From positions 1 to 64,000 of the forward strand of contig JAVJSN010000007.1 in assembly GCA_040219355.1 (NCBI GenBank): DNA of 64,000 nt. Reading direction: 5' to 3'. The translations under genes and the position numbers were made by a program. Positions 16,431-25,614 of this stretch are shown one piece after another. How positions within the stretch are numbered: the first letter of the stretch is position 1; each line of letters begins with the position of its first letter. Source of the stretch: MH13 sp040219355. GTDB lineage: Bacteria > Pseudomonadota > Alphaproteobacteria > Rhizobiales > MH13. Under the pieces are notes generated by a model. The model ran no database searches. It worked only from the letters and a program-made list of their open reading frames with translations, and was not told where the DNA came from.

Positions 16431-16450
16431 GACACTCGGGGGACGAAGCA

Positions 16451-17626
16451 ATGGCCAAAACAATGGGGCCTGTGCGGCGCGATTTCGCGCCTTGGGATGA
16501 CCCGCTGGCGGAACCCCTCATTCGCTTTGAAGGTATCACCAAGCGTTTTGGTGATTTCACCGCCATTAGCGATGTGTCTTTGGACATCTATGAGCGCGAG
16601 TTCTTCGCGCTGCTCGGTCCTTCTGGCTGCGGCAAGACCACGCTGATGCGTATGTTGGCTGGTTTCGAAACTCCGACTGAAGGTCGAATCTTGCTTCAAG
16701 GCGAGGACATTTCCTCCGTCGCGCCGCACATGCGCCCGGTGAACATGATGTTCCAATCTTACGCGCTGTTTCCACATATGAATGTGGCCGACAACATCGC
16801 GTTTGGCCTGAAACAAGACCGCCTGCCGAAAGGCGAAATCACGTCCCGCGTGGATGAGATGTTGGCAATGGTGAAGCTTGACCCGTTCGCCAAGCGCAAG
16901 CCGGATCAACTCTCCGGCGGCCAGCGGCAGCGTGTCGCTTTGGCGCGGTCTTTGGCCAAGCGACCCAAGGTATTGCTGCTCGATGAGCCGCTGGGCGCAC
17001 TCGACAAAAAACTGCGCGAGGAAACTCAGTTCGAGCTGATGGACCTGCAAGAAAAGCTTGGCATGACCTTCTTGATCGTGACCCACGATCAAGAAGAAGC
17101 AATGACCGTGGCCGATCGCATCGCTGTGATGAACCAAGGCGTATTTGAACAGATCGCGCCGCCGTCGCAGATCTATGAAGAACCTGGCTCGCGCTACGTT
17201 GCGGGCTTCATTGGCGATATCAACATTCTTGAAGGCACGGTCAGCACGAGCCTGGATGGTGCAACCTTTGCTGGCCCCGTTTTGGATGCGCCTGTTCCAG
17301 TTGAAGGCGAAGGTTTGGTATCCGGCCCAGCTGCGCTTGCCATCCGGCCCGAAAAGCTACGCATTGCACTTGATGAGCCAGGTGATGCAGACGGCACGGC
17401 CAAAATATCCGGCCGCGTGTGGGACATCGGGTATCTGGGCGATGTGTCTATTTTCCACGTGCGGCTTTCCGATGAAATCTGTGAGGGTGAACCGTCGGAT
17501 CCCAGCATACCGATTATCCGCGCGACCATCGCCAACACCACACGTTTGGTTGAGCGGCCGATCGCTTGGAACGACAAGGTGTGGTTGTCGTGGGACAAAA
17601 GCGCGGGCGTGGTGCTGACGCAATGA
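16451..17626 (+). CDS. potG: Polyamine ABC transporter ATP-binding protein
   Basis: A 391-residue ABC ATPase. Walker A GPSGCGKTTLMRML, Q-loop MMFQSYALFPH, signature LSGGQRQRVALARSL, Walker B VLLLDEPLGALD and switch His in LIVTHDQEEA are all intact. A C-terminal TOBE-type domain follows (about residues 290-390). It powers uptake through PotH and PotI. Its TGA overlaps the ATG of potH (ATGA). The start at 16451 lies 24 bases after the terminator-like hairpin, with GGGGGACGAAGC as ribosome site. Confidence 0.93.
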   Translation: MAKTMGPVRRDFAPWDDPLAEPLIRFEGITKRFGDFTAISDVSLDIYEREFFALLGPSGCGKTTLMRMLAGFETPTEGRILLQGEDISSVAPHMRPVNMMFQSYALFPHMNVADNIAFGLKQDRLPKGEITSRVDEMLAMVKLDPFAKRKPDQLSGGQRQRVALARSLAKRPKVLLLDEPLGALDKKLREETQFELMDLQEKLGMTFLIVTHDQEEAMTVADRIAVMNQGVFEQIAPPSQIYEEPGSRYVAGFIGDINILEGTVSTSLDGATFAGPVLDAPVPVEGEGLVSGPAALAIRPEKLRIALDEPGDADGTAKISGRVWDIGYLGDVSIFHVRLSDEICEGEPSDPSIPIIRATIANTTRLVERPIAWNDKVWLSWDKSAGVVLTQ

Positions 17627-18543
17627 GCACGCTTGCCAACCGAAACTGGGGGCGTTTTTTCGTCATAGCCGTCCCCTATCTCTGGCTGCTTTTCTTCTTT
17701 TTGGCACCATTTTTTATTGTGCTTCGGATTTCCTTTTCCGAAGTCGCCATTGCCATACCGCCTTACCTGCCGGTGTTCGACCTTGCTGAAGGATTGGATG
17801 CGTTCTGGCAGGACCTACGGACGCTCTCTTTTGACAACTACACCTGGCTTGCTGGCGATCCGCTTTATATCAATGCCTATCGATCAAGCCTTTGGATCGC
17901 GGCTGTCTCCACTGTAATGACGCTGCTCATTGGATTTCCAATCGCCTATGGCATGGCGCGCGCACCGCACAATCTGCGCCCCATCCTTCTGATGATGATC
18001 ATCCTGCCGTTTTGGACCAGTTTTCTCATCCGTGTGTATGCCTGGATCGGCATATTGAAGCCTGAGGGGTTGCTGACCCTGCTTGCACAAACGCTCGGCC
18101 TGATCAGCGGCGATGATCAGTTGCGCATCCTTGGCACCGACACTGCTGTCTATATTGGGATCGTCTACTCCTACCTGCCCTTCATGGTGCTGCCGCTTTA
18201 CGCGACGCTGGAACGCATGGACGGCTCTTTGCTCGAAGCGGCGCAAGATCTCGGTTGCCCACCACTCAAAGCCTTTTGGGTTGTGACCGTTCCACTGGCG
18301 ATTCCTGGCATCATCGCTGGGTGCTTTTTGGTGTTCATTCCAGCGGTGGGCGAATTTGTGATTCCCGATCTGCTTGGAGGCTCTGACACGCTTATGATTG
18401 GCCGCACGCTCTGGGCAGAGTTCTTCTCCAACCGCGACTGGCCAGTCTCATCAGCGGTGGCCGTCATCCTGCTTCTGGTGCTCATCGTGCCGATTGTAGC
18501 ATTCCAGCACTTTCAGCAGCGCCAGCAGGAGGCCGCGCGATGA
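17623..18543 (+). CDS. potH: Polyamine ABC transporter permease
   Basis: A 306-residue inner-membrane protein with six predicted spans, starting with the long hydrophobic helix FFVIAVPYLWLLFFFLAPFF. The EAA coupling loop reads EAAQDLGCPPLKAFWVVTVP, close to the one in PotI. The frame is open upstream to 17566, but the ATG at 17623 overlaps the potG stop and matches PotH starts. Its own stop overlaps the ATG of the ureohydrolase gene (ATGA), so the two are translated together. Confidence 0.92.
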   Translation: MSTLANRNWGRFFVIAVPYLWLLFFFLAPFFIVLRISFSEVAIAIPPYLPVFDLAEGLDAFWQDLRTLSFDNYTWLAGDPLYINAYRSSLWIAAVSTVMTLLIGFPIAYGMARAPHNLRPILLMMIILPFWTSFLIRVYAWIGILKPEGLLTLLAQTLGLISGDDQLRILGTDTAVYIGIVYSYLPFMVLPLYATLERMDGSLLEAAQDLGCPPLKAFWVVTVPLAIPGIIAGCFLVFIPAVGEFVIPDLLGGSDTLMIGRTLWAEFFSNRDWPVSSAVAVILLLVLIVPIVAFQHFQQRQQEAAR

Positions 18544-19475
18544 CAGGGTCCACCGGCGGCTATACGCCACCCGCAGATTTGCCGACGTTTGGACGAGGGC
18601 TTTCGTTTCTCGATGCGCCAATGGGCAACCGCGACGCACACTTTGTCGTGGCCGGCGCGCCGATGGATTGGGCGACCTCCAACCGGTCCGGCACGCGTGA
18701 AGGACCAAACGCAATCCGCGCGGTGTCGCGTCTGCTGTTCGATGGCGGCCACCCGGAACTCGACGCCGACCCGAAAGCGCTGAGCCTTTCTGACATTGGC
18801 AACTTCGATGTGCGCATCGGAGACATTGCCCAAAGCCATCGTATGATTGAGGCGCAGGCTTCCGGCTTGCAGCATCTCTGCACGCTTGGCGGTGATCATT
18901 CGATTGCACTGCCGCTGCTGCGTGTTGCGTCGAAAACACATGGGCCATTGGGCTTGGTGCAATTTGATGCGCACACCGACACGTGGGAAGAAAATTTCGG
19001 TCAGGAATTTGCCCACGGCACGCCGTTCTATCATGCCATCAAAGAAGGTCTTATCGACCCAAAACGCATCATTCAGATCGGTATTCGCGCCCCTATGGAC
19101 GCCAATCTGCTCCAGGCGGCCCGTGATACGGGTATGATCATTCTCTCCGCCGAAGATGTGCACCAGATGGGGCCGGCCAAAGTCGCTGAGACCATCGTTA
19201 AGGTCGTTGGTGACCTGCCCACCTATCTCACTTTCGATGTGGATGCGCTCGACCCTGCTTTCGCACCGGGCACAGGTACGCCAGAAATGGGCGGTTTGCA
19301 CAGTTGGCAGGTGAGGGCGATTATGCGCCGCTTGCTCGCTGTGAACTTCATCGGCATGGATGTGGTTGAGGTCTCGCCGCCTTTTGATCATGCCGAGATC
19401 ACATCGCTCGTGGCGGCAACTGTCGTTTGGGATTACCTGTCGCTTCAGGCCGCGAAAGCTGGAGGCGCCCGATGA
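18540..19475 (+). CDS. speB: Ureohydrolase, agmatinase-like (SpeB family)
   Basis: A 311-residue arginase/agmatinase fold protein. The binuclear manganese ligands are visible in order: GGDHSIALPLL, QFDAHTDTW, and TFDVDALDPAFAPGTGTPE. N-terminal DWATSNRSGTREGPNAIR is typical of agmatinases. Agmatinase splits agmatine to putrescine and urea, but guanidinobutyrase and similar enzymes share the same motifs. It sits between potH and potI with ATGA overlaps on both sides, so it is translated as part of the transporter operon. That position suggests its substrate or product enters through PotFGHI, or that imported agmatine feeds the putrescine pathway next door. Confidence 0.85.
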   Translation: MTGSTGGYTPPADLPTFGRGLSFLDAPMGNRDAHFVVAGAPMDWATSNRSGTREGPNAIRAVSRLLFDGGHPELDADPKALSLSDIGNFDVRIGDIAQSHRMIEAQASGLQHLCTLGGDHSIALPLLRVASKTHGPLGLVQFDAHTDTWEENFGQEFAHGTPFYHAIKEGLIDPKRIIQIGIRAPMDANLLQAARDTGMIILSAEDVHQMGPAKVAETIVKVVGDLPTYLTFDVDALDPAFAPGTGTPEMGGLHSWQVRAIMRRLLAVNFIGMDVVEVSPPFDHAEITSLVAATVVWDYLSLQAAKAGGAR

Positions 19476-20275
19476 ACCGCCAAATGTCCTGGTTCAACGT
19501 GACCTCGCTAACGTTCGGTTTTGCATTCCTCTACCTGCCGATCCTCATCCTTGTCATCTACTCGTTCAACGAGTCGCGGCTGGTCACCGTTTGGGGCGGG
19601 TTCTCCACCCGCTGGTACGGCGAACTTTTTCGGAATGATGGATTGATGGATGCGGCTTGGGTGACCGCGCGCGTGGCCTTCGTCTCAGCCACCATCGCCA
19701 CTGTTTTCGGCACGATGGCGGCGATCGTCTTAGTGAGGCTTGGTCGCTTTAAAGGTCGTACGCTTTTCAATGGTATGATCTACGCGCCGCTGGTGATGCC
19801 CGAAGTGATCACCGGCTTGTCACTTCTTTTGCTGTTCGTTGCCGTCGGCTTTGCACGTGGTTTTTGGACGGTGGTCATCGCCCATATCACCTTTTCCATG
19901 TGCTACGTCGCGGTTGTCGTGCAGTCGAGGCTGATCACATTCGATGAGAGCCTAGAAGAAGCCGCACAGGACCTTGGCTGTCCCCCTGGTAAGAGTTTCT
20001 TCCTCATCACACTGCCGGTGATTCTGCCAGCGGTTCTCGCCGGGTGGATGCTGGCGTTCACGCTATCCCTGGATGATTTGGTGATCGCAAGCTTCGCAAC
20101 AGGGCCGGGCGCCACGACGCTTCCGATTAAAATCTATTCGCAAATCAGATTGGGCGTGACACCGGAAATCAATGCGATCTGCACAATCTTGATTGCCCTG
20201 GTCGCGCTCGGCATTATCACCGCCTCACTTGCGTCGAAGCATCAGATGCTGCGCAAGAAACACACTGACGATTAG
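19472..20275 (+). CDS. potI: Polyamine ABC transporter permease
   Basis: A 267-residue membrane protein, the second permease of the polyamine transporter, with about six spans and the EAA loop EEAAQDLGCPPGKSFFLITL. The conserved TLSLDDLVIASFATGPGATT of PotI/PotC follows. Its ATG overlaps the speB stop (ATGA), so the longer frame from 19427 is not used. Its TAG stop shares bases with the stop of the converging AsmA gene (TTAG, 4-bp overlap). Confidence 0.92.
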   Translation: MNRQMSWFNVTSLTFGFAFLYLPILILVIYSFNESRLVTVWGGFSTRWYGELFRNDGLMDAAWVTARVAFVSATIATVFGTMAAIVLVRLGRFKGRTLFNGMIYAPLVMPEVITGLSLLLLFVAVGFARGFWTVVIAHITFSMCYVAVVVQSRLITFDESLEEAAQDLGCPPGKSFFLITLPVILPAVLAGWMLAFTLSLDDLVIASFATGPGATTLPIKIYSQIRLGVTPEINAICTILIALVALGIITASLASKHQMLRKKHTDD

Positions 20276-22101
20276 CGATCCAGCGCACGCAGATCTGGCA
20301 GTATCAAAGGCGCTGACCAGGTTCCGCGCACATCGAACGGTACAACCAACGTTTCATCGCTGCTGTTGATTGCGGTGGCCCCTGAGAGGTTCAATGTGCG
20401 GTTTGCAAGCTCGCTGAGCCCACCCATCGTTACGCTCACACGCTCAGCTGTCATCGCGATATCACGTGCTTGCAGGTAACCATCGCGTGCAGAAAGGTTT
20501 GCTGAAAGCATTTCCAACGCGGTTTCTCCGCCGAATGCAAAGGAGGAAAAATCAAAGCTCCCATCGGCAAAACTCGCCCCCAGTGCATTGAGGTCGATGC
20601 CGGTAATCACCGCGTCGCTCACGTCAAACGTGGCGTCCCCCGTCAGGGTTTCCAGAAGTTGTGCTACTGTTTCACCGTTGCCAGAGGCCATAGCTTGGAA
20701 GGTTAGCGTACCAACCAATCGCGGTTCCATTTGTACCGCAGCGAGCAAAGGTGTCAGTTCAAGGCCATCGGCCGCCATATCAAGGACGGTTGTGAATGCG
20801 CTATCCTCCCGAGCGATCGCCAAGCTGCCGCGCACGGCCCCGCCATAAGCAAGGCTTTCGGCGATACCCAGCACCATTTGATCCTCAGAAAGCAGCACTG
20901 AACCGGCTGTTTCACCTAAGATCATACGCGATGTCAGAACCTGGCGAGTAGCAAAGCGCACATCGATATCGAGCGTGCTGGCAAACACGTTTGGCACCGG
21001 CATGAATCTCCAATCGCCCGGCGCTTCGGCCGTGGTGGTCGGGCGTATCGTGTCAAGATAGGCCGTCAAATCAAGCCGCTCAAAATCCAGCGTCCCCTGG
21101 ATCGAGGGGCGACCAATCTCGCCCGGCGCAGTGCCATAGCCATCCAGATCGAGGGTCAAAACCCCTTCGGCTTCATTGCCGTCAAGGCTGAGAGCGAGAT
21201 CAGTCAGATCGATGGACAAACCAACAAGGTTCATATCCGCATCAAGACGAAACGCCCCAAATGTCGAACCCGCTCCGACCTCTGATCCCAACCAAGTTGC
21301 TGCACGGCGCAAGGACGGCGTCGAAAGGGAGAGCGAGCCGCCCGCTTGCCATGGCTGTGCGTTGTCACCTGAGGCACCAGGGGACACTGTGCCGTCAAAT
21401 TGTAGGCGCAGCGGTGCGCCTTGGACCGAAAGCACCACACCACTGGTGGAACCAGGTTGGGCCAGAGCAGCTGGCTGATCAAGCGAGGCTGCTACGTCCA
21501 CGGCTTCGCCGCGCCAGATGGCTGACCCATTGATTTCAGCGCGTGTAGAACTTGTACGCCAACTAAGAGATAGGTTTGCGCTGGAAACGGTCTCGTTGAT
21601 CCCGCGCACGTCATCAATCAGGTGCAGCGTTCCGTCTGTGATACGAAACTGGCCAAGTTGAAGTCCCGCGCCAGCCACGCGATTGGGTTCAAGCGCAGTG
21701 ACAAGATCACTGCCTTCCAACTGCCAGTTTGATTGCCCATTGCTGTTGCGCAGAAACCGGATCGTCGGGCGGGTCATCTCAAAGGAAGAAAGCTCGATAC
21801 GTCCTAATATCAACGATAAGGGCCGCACTGCGCCGCGCAATGTTTCGGTCACAATCAGGGCATTCTCGACACCGGGTAAGTCGCCCTCGATCACGACATC
21901 AGACAGTTCGACCGATAGGTTGGGGAACACCTGTAGCGCCTGATCGCCGCGCAAAGTAACCGCGCGCCCAGTTAACTCAGAGATTTGGCTGGCAACCTGT
22001 TCGCGCACCATCTGCGAGGACATCAACGAGGGCAACGCCAAAGCCAAAGCGCCAAGGCCCAACGCAAGTACGGCCAACCCAATGAGAATACGGCGGATCA
22101 T
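20272..22101 (-). CDS. AsmA family protein
   Basis: A 609-residue envelope protein with one N-terminal membrane anchor (RILIGLAVLALGLGALALAL) and a long periplasmic beta-rich part, as in AsmA/TamB-like lipid-transport proteins. AsmA markers near the start are ISELTGRAVTLRGDQALQVFPNL and LILGRIELSSFEMTRPTIR. The C-terminal AsmA_2-like part includes ATFDVSDAVITGIDLNALG. The family is thought to help move phospholipid between membranes. It is a single gene converging on potI with a 4-bp overlap of the stops. Confidence 0.85.
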   Translation of the reverse strand: MIRRILIGLAVLALGLGALALALPSLMSSQMVREQVASQISELTGRAVTLRGDQALQVFPNLSVELSDVVIEGDLPGVENALIVTETLRGAVRPLSLILGRIELSSFEMTRPTIRFLRNSNGQSNWQLEGSDLVTALEPNRVAGAGLQLGQFRITDGTLHLIDDVRGINETVSSANLSLSWRTSSTRAEINGSAIWRGEAVDVAASLDQPAALAQPGSTSGVVLSVQGAPLRLQFDGTVSPGASGDNAQPWQAGGSLSLSTPSLRRAATWLGSEVGAGSTFGAFRLDADMNLVGLSIDLTDLALSLDGNEAEGVLTLDLDGYGTAPGEIGRPSIQGTLDFERLDLTAYLDTIRPTTTAEAPGDWRFMPVPNVFASTLDIDVRFATRQVLTSRMILGETAGSVLLSEDQMVLGIAESLAYGGAVRGSLAIAREDSAFTTVLDMAADGLELTPLLAAVQMEPRLVGTLTFQAMASGNGETVAQLLETLTGDATFDVSDAVITGIDLNALGASFADGSFDFSSFAFGGETALEMLSANLSARDGYLQARDIAMTAERVSVTMGGLSELANRTLNLSGATAINSSDETLVVPFDVRGTWSAPLILPDLRALDR

Positions 22102-22344
22102 GAAAGCTGCTTTCTTGGCAAAACGCGGCGAGACTGCGGCATGGCAAAACCACCCTCAGCGCCAATGCCACGCTTTGCTAGCAAATCCAAGCATCTGGGC
22201 CGGTTGAACCAAAGCCCGTGCGCAGTGTGCATGCGCTGAAATGTTGCGGTTGGTCGGCAACATTTAGCTTGCACCACGCGGTCGGTTCGGTACATCTCTG
22301 CGTGACCAAAGGCCAGAGGGCAGCTTGGTCGATCCCGCATTTGG
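22102..22344. other. Intergenic region between AsmA and the iron permease
   Basis: 243 bp between two divergent genes. No clear palindrome, hairpin with T tract, or supported short gene. It should hold both promoters. Confidence 0.4.
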
Positions 22345-24096
22345 ATGGATGGTTTGGCGTCTTCCTCGCATATCGATGACAGTGACGGTCGTCACGCTTG
22401 GCAGCGTCGAAGGAAGGTTGCGCGTCTGCTTGGCGAAAATCCGCGCCTTGCGCTTTTCGTAACGCTTGCCACTGGCCTGCTGGCGATCCCCGTGATCGTG
22501 ATCATGCTGTCTTTTGTTCAGCCCAACGCTGGATCAACTTTGGCGGGCTTGGCGCAAACAGTCCTGCCCCGCTACACCATAAACTCCGCGCTTTTGGCCT
22601 TGTTCGTGGGCGTCGGTGTCGCTGTGATTGGTACCGGCACGGCTTGGCTCGTCACAGCCTGTCAGTTCCCAGGGCGGCGCGCGTTTGAGTGGCTTCTTAT
22701 TTTACCACTCGCCGTGCCTGCCTACGTGATGGGCTATGCCTACACCGAGTTTCTTTCCCACCCAGGTGCTGTGCAGACGCTTTTGCGCGAGGTGACGGGC
22801 TGGGGACCGCGTGACTATTGGTTCCCGCGCATCCGATCATTGGAAGGGGCTGCGGTGATGTTCACCTTCGTCCTCTACCCTTATGTCTATTTGCTGGCGC
22901 GTACAGCGTTCTTGACCCAATCGGCTTCGGCGTTTGAGGCCGCGCGCGTTCTCGGGCATTCGCCGTGGCAGGCGTTCGTGCGTATCGCTTTGCCCATGGC
23001 ACGCCCAGCCATTGTCATAGGCGTCGCGCTCGCCTTGATGGAAACGCTCGCCGATTACGGCACAGTTGCCCATTTCGCTGTACCAACTTTCACCACCGGC
23101 ATTTATCGCTCGTGGTTTTCCATGGGTGATCGGGTCGCGGCGGCGCAGCTTGCTGGCGCGCTGCTTACCTTCGTTTTTGTCCTGATCTGGATTGAACGTC
23201 TTCAACGCGGCAAAGCACGTTACCAGAGCGCGCGCGCCACGTTGCCCATCCAGCGATTTGTTTTGACCGGCTGGCGCAGTGCCGGGGCGGGTGTCTTCTG
23301 CGCGCTGCCGCTGGCCATTGGCTTCCTTTTGCCCATCGCCCTGCTGATTGAGCTCATGCTGGATGGCGGCCATTCGCTGTTTGGTCCGCGTTATCTCGGC
23401 TTCATCCGCAATTCATTTCTCCTTGCAGGCCTTGCCGCTTTGATCACAGTGGCCGTTGCCATTGCCCTTCCCAGCGTCCACCGGTTGGCCAAAGCACCCA
23501 TCCTGTCATTGGTCACGCGTTTCGCAGCGATGGGTTATGCCATTCCTGGATCGATCATCGCGGTCGGCGTCCTGATCCCGATGGCAGGTTTCGACAACAC
23601 GCTGGACGCATTCATGCGCGAGCGGTTCGGCATCTCCACCGGTCTGCTTCTAACCGGAACAATCATCGGTCTTCTGTTTGCTTACACGGTGCGCTTTTTG
23701 GCCGTGGCGCTTGCGCCGGTGGAAAGTGCTTATGAACGCATCACCCCTCGGATGGATGATGCTGCGCGCGTGCTCGGCGCCCGCAAGTCGCGGGTGTTCA
23801 CCAGCGTCCATGCTCCGCTGCTAAGAGGGGGAATCCTTACCGGCGCATTGATCGTGTTTGTTGATGTCATGAAAGAATTACCGGCAACCCTGATCCTGCG
23901 ACCCTTCAACTTTGAAACGCTTGCAACACAGGCATTCCGACTGGCATCGGATGAGCGTCTTGCCGAGGCAGCCACGCCCTCACTTGTCATTGTTGCGGTA
24001 GGTTTGATCCCCGTGTTTCTCATCAGCCGCCAAATTCGGCGACTGAGAGAAGATGCTAAGGTTGCTGACCAGTTGTTGGATCAACTTCCCAGATAG
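22345..24096 (+). CDS. Fe(III) ABC transporter permease, two fused halves
   Basis: A 583-residue inner-membrane protein with about 12 spans. Two permease halves each carry a coupling loop: FEAARVLGHSPWQAFVRIAL in the first and DDAARVLGARKSRVFTSVHA in the second. This is the FbpB/AfuB/SfuB layout for ferric iron uptake, where one polypeptide forms the channel. The matching binding protein is at 25615-26682 on the other strand, with two unrelated genes between, and no ATPase gene is in the window. The start at 22345 is the first Met of a frame that gives a plausible cytoplasmic tail before helix 1. Confidence 0.88.
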   Translation: MDGLASSSHIDDSDGRHAWQRRRKVARLLGENPRLALFVTLATGLLAIPVIVIMLSFVQPNAGSTLAGLAQTVLPRYTINSALLALFVGVGVAVIGTGTAWLVTACQFPGRRAFEWLLILPLAVPAYVMGYAYTEFLSHPGAVQTLLREVTGWGPRDYWFPRIRSLEGAAVMFTFVLYPYVYLLARTAFLTQSASAFEAARVLGHSPWQAFVRIALPMARPAIVIGVALALMETLADYGTVAHFAVPTFTTGIYRSWFSMGDRVAAAQLAGALLTFVFVLIWIERLQRGKARYQSARATLPIQRFVLTGWRSAGAGVFCALPLAIGFLLPIALLIELMLDGGHSLFGPRYLGFIRNSFLLAGLAALITVAVAIALPSVHRLAKAPILSLVTRFAAMGYAIPGSIIAVGVLIPMAGFDNTLDAFMRERFGISTGLLLTGTIIGLLFAYTVRFLAVALAPVESAYERITPRMDDAARVLGARKSRVFTSVHAPLLRGGILTGALIVFVDVMKELPATLILRPFNFETLATQAFRLASDERLAEAATPSLVIVAVGLIPVFLISRQIRRLREDAKVADQLLDQLPR

Positions 24097-24117
24097 GTGG
24101 CTCCGGTAGATGTGACG

Positions 24118-24528
24118 CTAGACGAGCGACAGCCGGACAATTTCAGCGCACACGACCAAGATCGTCACATAACCCGCTGTAAACACCAAAGGCCGCAAGG
24201 GCATGCGCGCCCATCCCATGATCATGCCGAGTGCATGCACCAGACGCAGGACGACAAACGCGACAGCCGCCGCTTGGGTTGCGAAGCTGGAAACGCCCAG
24301 CATATGGGCCATCAGGATAGCCGCTGCAAAGGGCACATACTGCTCAACCAGGTTGAGATGGGCTCGGTTGGCGCGCTTTACCCAGTCGGGAAACTTGCTG
24401 TGGTCGGGTGGGCGGACGAATGAGTCGGTGCCTGCGACCGGGTGCATGTTCACCCCGACGATGTAGGGGATCCAAAGGCTGGCGACCAACAAAGTGGCCA
24501 CCAGCAGCATCGTAAACTCCAGGCTCAT
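24118..24528 (-). CDS. MAPEG family membrane protein
   Basis: A 136-residue protein with four hydrophobic segments, the size and layout of the MAPEG family (microsomal glutathione transferase-like and eicosanoid enzymes). The conserved loop RANRAHLNLVEQYVPFAAAI holds the family Arg-x-x-x-Asn-x-x-Glu pattern. The family in bacteria is membrane-bound and often of unknown substrate. Its ATG at 24528 overlaps the TGA of the ArsR-SRPBCC gene (ATGA), so the two are co-translated and the regulator probably controls both. Confidence 0.85.
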   Translation of the reverse strand: MSLEFTMLLVATLLVASLWIPYIVGVNMHPVAGTDSFVRPPDHSKFPDWVKRANRAHLNLVEQYVPFAAAILMAHMLGVSSFATQAAAVAFVVLRLVHALGMIMGWARMPLRPLVFTAGYVTILVVCAEIVRLSLV

Positions 24529-25325
24529 GACGCTGCTCCGGAGTTGTCGGAATATTTCACACTCTTGCCGGTTTCCAGCCAAGTCTTAAGGCCAGCCAAA
24601 GTGCGGTTCCAGCCATCGGTAACGCCCTCTTGGCCAGCCGGAATGTTGTAGTGCTCAAGCTTCAGTTTGCAGAACGCCGCCTGCGGTTCGATGAGATAGA
24701 CGAACCGTGAGGCTTCCAGCTCAACCTCTGGACCAGCCCAATGCGGCTCAAAAGTGCTTTCGATACGCGTTTTGGGCTCAAGATGCGTTTCGGTGCAGAT
24801 CAGCATCAGATTGTTATCGGGCGTTCGATAAATGAGCTGATTGCCCTCGCGTTGGCAGGAACCCGCCACAAAGTTAAATTGCTGGTTGGAGTCAGCATCC
24901 GTCAACGCATCCCATAGCGCGTCCTGCGTGGTGTGAATAAAAGTGCTCATGACAAAGTCTGGCTTGTCGTCGGACATCTCATTGGACATGGCGGTATCCC
25001 TTTCCAGTTGCGCCTTCAGGGTCAGCAGCCCGCGGGCGGCGGGTTTCACAAGGAGCGGTTCCATCCACCGGTCCATGACCTCTTGGAGCGGAACCACGTT
25101 GAGATAGTGGTGCTTGAAACGCCCCGACTTGCGGGTCACCACCAGGGACGCGTCCTCCAAAGCCTTCAAGTGCTTCATGATCCCAAATCGGGTCATGGTC
25201 ACATGCTTGGCCATTGCTGCTTCCAAAGCAGTGAGCGTCTGCCCATCGCTGCGGTGCAGTTCGTCAAGAAGCAAACGACGGGTGTCGTCGCTCAAGGCTT
25301 TGAAGATAGCATCCACATTCGCCAT
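24525..25325 (-). CDS. ArsR-type helix-turn-helix fused to SRPBCC (AHSA1-like) domain
   Basis: A 266-residue two-domain protein. The winged helix at the N-terminus (about 1-100) includes IFKALSDDTRRLLLDELH and FGIMKHLKALEDASLVV. It lacks the classical metal-binding Cys-Val-Cys. From about residue 120 a SRPBCC/AHSA1 ligand-binding fold follows (FVMSTFIHTTQDALWDALTD, then GWNRTLAGLKTWLETG near the end). Such fusions are one-component regulators that probably sense a hydrophobic ligand. It heads a two-gene operon with a MAPEG protein, and a perfect inverted repeat sits 31 bp upstream. Confidence 0.85.
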   Translation of the reverse strand: MANVDAIFKALSDDTRRLLLDELHRSDGQTLTALEAAMAKHVTMTRFGIMKHLKALEDASLVVTRKSGRFKHHYLNVVPLQEVMDRWMEPLLVKPAARGLLTLKAQLERDTAMSNEMSDDKPDFVMSTFIHTTQDALWDALTDADSNQQFNFVAGSCQREGNQLIYRTPDNNLMLICTETHLEPKTRIESTFEPHWAGPEVELEASRFVYLIEPQAAFCKLKLEHYNIPAGQEGVTDGWNRTLAGLKTWLETGKSVKYSDNSGAAS

Positions 25326-25355
25326 TAAGTGCCTTTTTAGTCACGTGTCAATATA

Positions 25356-25374
25356 GTCACCTATAAAAGGTGAC
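25356..25374. promoter_or_regulatory. Operator palindrome of the ArsR-SRPBCC gene
   Basis: GTCACCT-ATAAA-AGGTGAC is a perfect 7-bp inverted repeat, 31 bp upstream of the ArsR-type start. Another GTCAC lies at 25340-25344. The size and place fit a dimeric winged-helix repressor acting on its own promoter. Confidence 0.6.
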
Positions 25375-25444
25375 GAAGCGGGCACATATTAGAGTGATTC
25401 CGACCGATGCTGCTATTCACGGCGCAAGTAAGCGCGACACTGCA

Positions 25445-25480
25445 CAAAAAAAGCGGCCAGCACATTTGGTGCTGGCCGCT
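25445..25480 (-). terminator. Terminator of the Fe(III)-binding protein gene
   Basis: AGCGGCCAGCAC (25452-25463) pairs with GTGCTGGCCGCT (25469-25480), loop ATTTG, and is followed on the minus strand by seven Ts. A strong rho-independent terminator about 135 bp beyond the stop codon of the binding-protein gene. Confidence 0.85.
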
Positions 25481-25614
25481 CTTGATGGCGGGGGACCCTT
25501 GGGATCGGATGGGGGATCGGGGGCCCCATGCGAGGAGTTTACAGGGTTCTTGGTCGCTGAATTCCGCCCGGACAAGCGGTCTTGTGCGTTCCCCGCCAGC
25601 AAGCTCGTTAGGGC

